Shown piece by piece: positions 63,180 through 64,000 of a DNA stretch of 64,000 nt. The DNA comes from Permianibacter aggregans (GTDB lineage Bacteria > Pseudomonadota > Gammaproteobacteria > Enterobacterales > Permianibacteraceae): positions 1,302,001 to 1,366,000 of the forward strand of contig NZ_CP037953.1 in NCBI RefSeq assembly GCF_009756665.1, in the 5' to 3' direction. A program made the position numbers and the translations under genes. The notes under the pieces were generated by a model, which was not told where the DNA came from, did no database searches, and saw only the letters and a list, made by a program, of their open reading frames with translations. The first letter of the stretch is position 1. Every line of letters begins with the position of its first letter.

Positions 63180-63923
63180 ATGGAAATCACCCGCAACACC
63201 ATAAAACTCGTCAAAAGCCTGCAACAAAAAAAATTCCGCCGAGAGCACGGCCTGTTCATTGTTGAAGGCGAAAAAAGCGTACTGGAAGTCTTGGGTTCGA
63301 CAATGAAAATCGACGCCCTGTTCGGTACCGAAAGCTTCCTGCGTGTCTACGCCAATCACATTGCCAACAACGTTACTCAAGTCGCGGCGGCCAACGAAAA
63401 ACAATTAACAGAAATGGGTGCCTATGCCAGCAACAATGCCGCGCTGGCGGTCGTCGAAATTCCGGAACCGATTCCTTTTGAATTGGCTGCAGGTGAGTAC
63501 GTACTGGTACTCGATGACATCCGCGATCCAGGCAACCTCGGCACGATGATCCGCACTGCCGATTGGTTTGGTGTGCAACAAATCATTTGCTCAACCACCT
63601 GCGTCGAATGGCATAACCCGAAAGTGATCAGCGCCTCAATGGGCTCGTTCACCCGTATCGCGATGCATTACTTCGTTCTGCCGGAACTTTTTACCGCGCA
63701 TAACGACGTTCGTCGATATGGCGCTGTGCTAGATGGTGACCCGGTCCACCCCGGCACATTCGACACCAAAGGCGGATTTCTACTAATCGGCAATGAAGCA
63801 CACGGCATTTCGAAAGAAGTCGAACAAACGCTGACCGATCGCATCAGCATTCCCCGTCGTGGCGAAGCCGAAAGCCTGAACGCCGCAATCGCCTGCGGTA
63901 TATTATTAAGCCAGTTACCCTAA
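63180..63923 (+). CDS. TrmH/SpoU-family RNA 2'-O-methyltransferase
   Basis: A 247-residue SPOUT-fold methyltransferase. An N-terminal substrate-binding part (RREHGLFIVEGEKSVLEVL) leads to the knot domain: LDDIRDPGNLGTMIRTADW (motif 1), LLIGNEAHGIS (motif 2) and ISIPRRGEAESLNAAIACGILLSQ (motif 3). It probably modifies rRNA as the RlmB group does, but the target base is not determinable. The wording of VISASMGSF and the N-terminus recalled Bacteroidota-type members to me, only weakly. The Shine-Dalgarno is weak. Confidence 0.85.
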   Translation: MEITRNTIKLVKSLQQKKFRREHGLFIVEGEKSVLEVLGSTMKIDALFGTESFLRVYANHIANNVTQVAAANEKQLTEMGAYASNNAALAVVEIPEPIPFELAAGEYVLVLDDIRDPGNLGTMIRTADWFGVQQIICSTTCVEWHNPKVISASMGSFTRIAMHYFVLPELFTAHNDVRRYGAVLDGDPVHPGTFDTKGGFLLIGNEAHGISKEVEQTLTDRISIPRRGEAESLNAAIACGILLSQLP

Positions 63924-63935
63924 GAGAGCTGATTC

Positions 63936-64000
63936 ATGAGCGAGAAGAAACTGACCCGTTCCCGCGACAAAGTCATTGCCGGCGTCTGCGGCGGCATTGC
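63936..64000 (+). CDS. PspC-domain protein, N-terminal part
   Basis: The window ends 65 bp into this gene. The visible residues (SEKKLTRSRDKVIAGVCGGI) are the opening of a PspC domain, a phage-shock-protein-type membrane stress domain. AGAG lies upstream of the ATG at 63936. It follows the methyltransferase by 12 bp. The rest is outside the window. Confidence 0.75.
   Translation, partial: MSEKKLTRSRDKVIAGVCGGI

Noticed and set aside
1-64000. tRNA, rRNA, CRISPR array, insertion sequence, toxin-antitoxin or defence system
   Set aside because: I looked through the intergenic regions and gene products and saw none of these; all larger ORFs are metabolic, envelope, translation, signalling or protease genes.

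Overview
The window is an ordinary, gene-dense chromosomal segment of a Gram-negative gammaproteobacterium. The evidence is the conserved run rsmI-lpoA-yraN-diaA-dolP, sspB, petABC, rplM-rpsI, zapE, zapG(yhcB)-degQ-degS, plus tamA-tamB, fbp and cioAB-type cydAB. Base composition looks moderately GC-rich throughout, and I see no phage, integrase, insertion sequence, CRISPR array, rRNA or tRNA. The species cannot be named from the sequence. The secreted proteases, kynurenine catabolism and heavy c-di-GMP signalling suggest a free-living, protein-degrading aerobe.

Layout: 1-7.3 kb holds a thiD fragment, a secreted subtilase with an elaborately structured leader, thiE, pyrB and hemL. 7.3-19.4 kb holds an HD-GYP phosphodiesterase, then a kynurenine-degradation region. 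In that region an SDR and 2-aminomuconate semialdehyde dehydrogenase sit upstream of a divergent metalloprotease, and the operon deaminase-nbaC-nbaD-cyclase-kynU-kmo follows. After it come two small accessory genes. 19.5-22.7 kb carries a cyanide-insensitive-type bd oxidase and a GbsR/MarR-type regulator. 22.7-30.6 kb is a complete branched-chain amino acid operon on the minus strand (ilvC-ilvG-ilvM-cimA-ilvE-ilvD). It is preceded by a 29-residue leader peptide rich in Val, Ile and Leu and by an attenuator hairpin. 30.7-46.4 kb is the conserved housekeeping block. 46.4-54.8 kb has three c-di-GMP enzymes around a chromate transporter. 54.9-64 kb has msrB-msrA, tamA-tamB, fbp, an RNA methyltransferase and the start of a PspC-domain gene.

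How the genes work together: kmo, kynU, nbaC, nbaD, the semialdehyde dehydrogenase and the RidA-type deaminase form a continuous route from kynurenine to 4-oxalocrotonate. The cyclase-family protein may supply kynurenine from formylkynurenine; tryptophan 2,3-dioxygenase is not in the window. The ilv operon includes citramalate synthase, so isoleucine can be made from pyruvate without threonine deaminase.

The most interesting non-gene signals are these: the ilv attenuator with a possible antiterminator pairing; the protease leader, in which a small ORF has its ribosome-binding site in a hairpin loop and runs through a terminator; three copies of a paired GTAG-headed REP element; and several well-formed inverted repeats beside regulators. 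I see no clear evidence of a wholly new multi-gene system.
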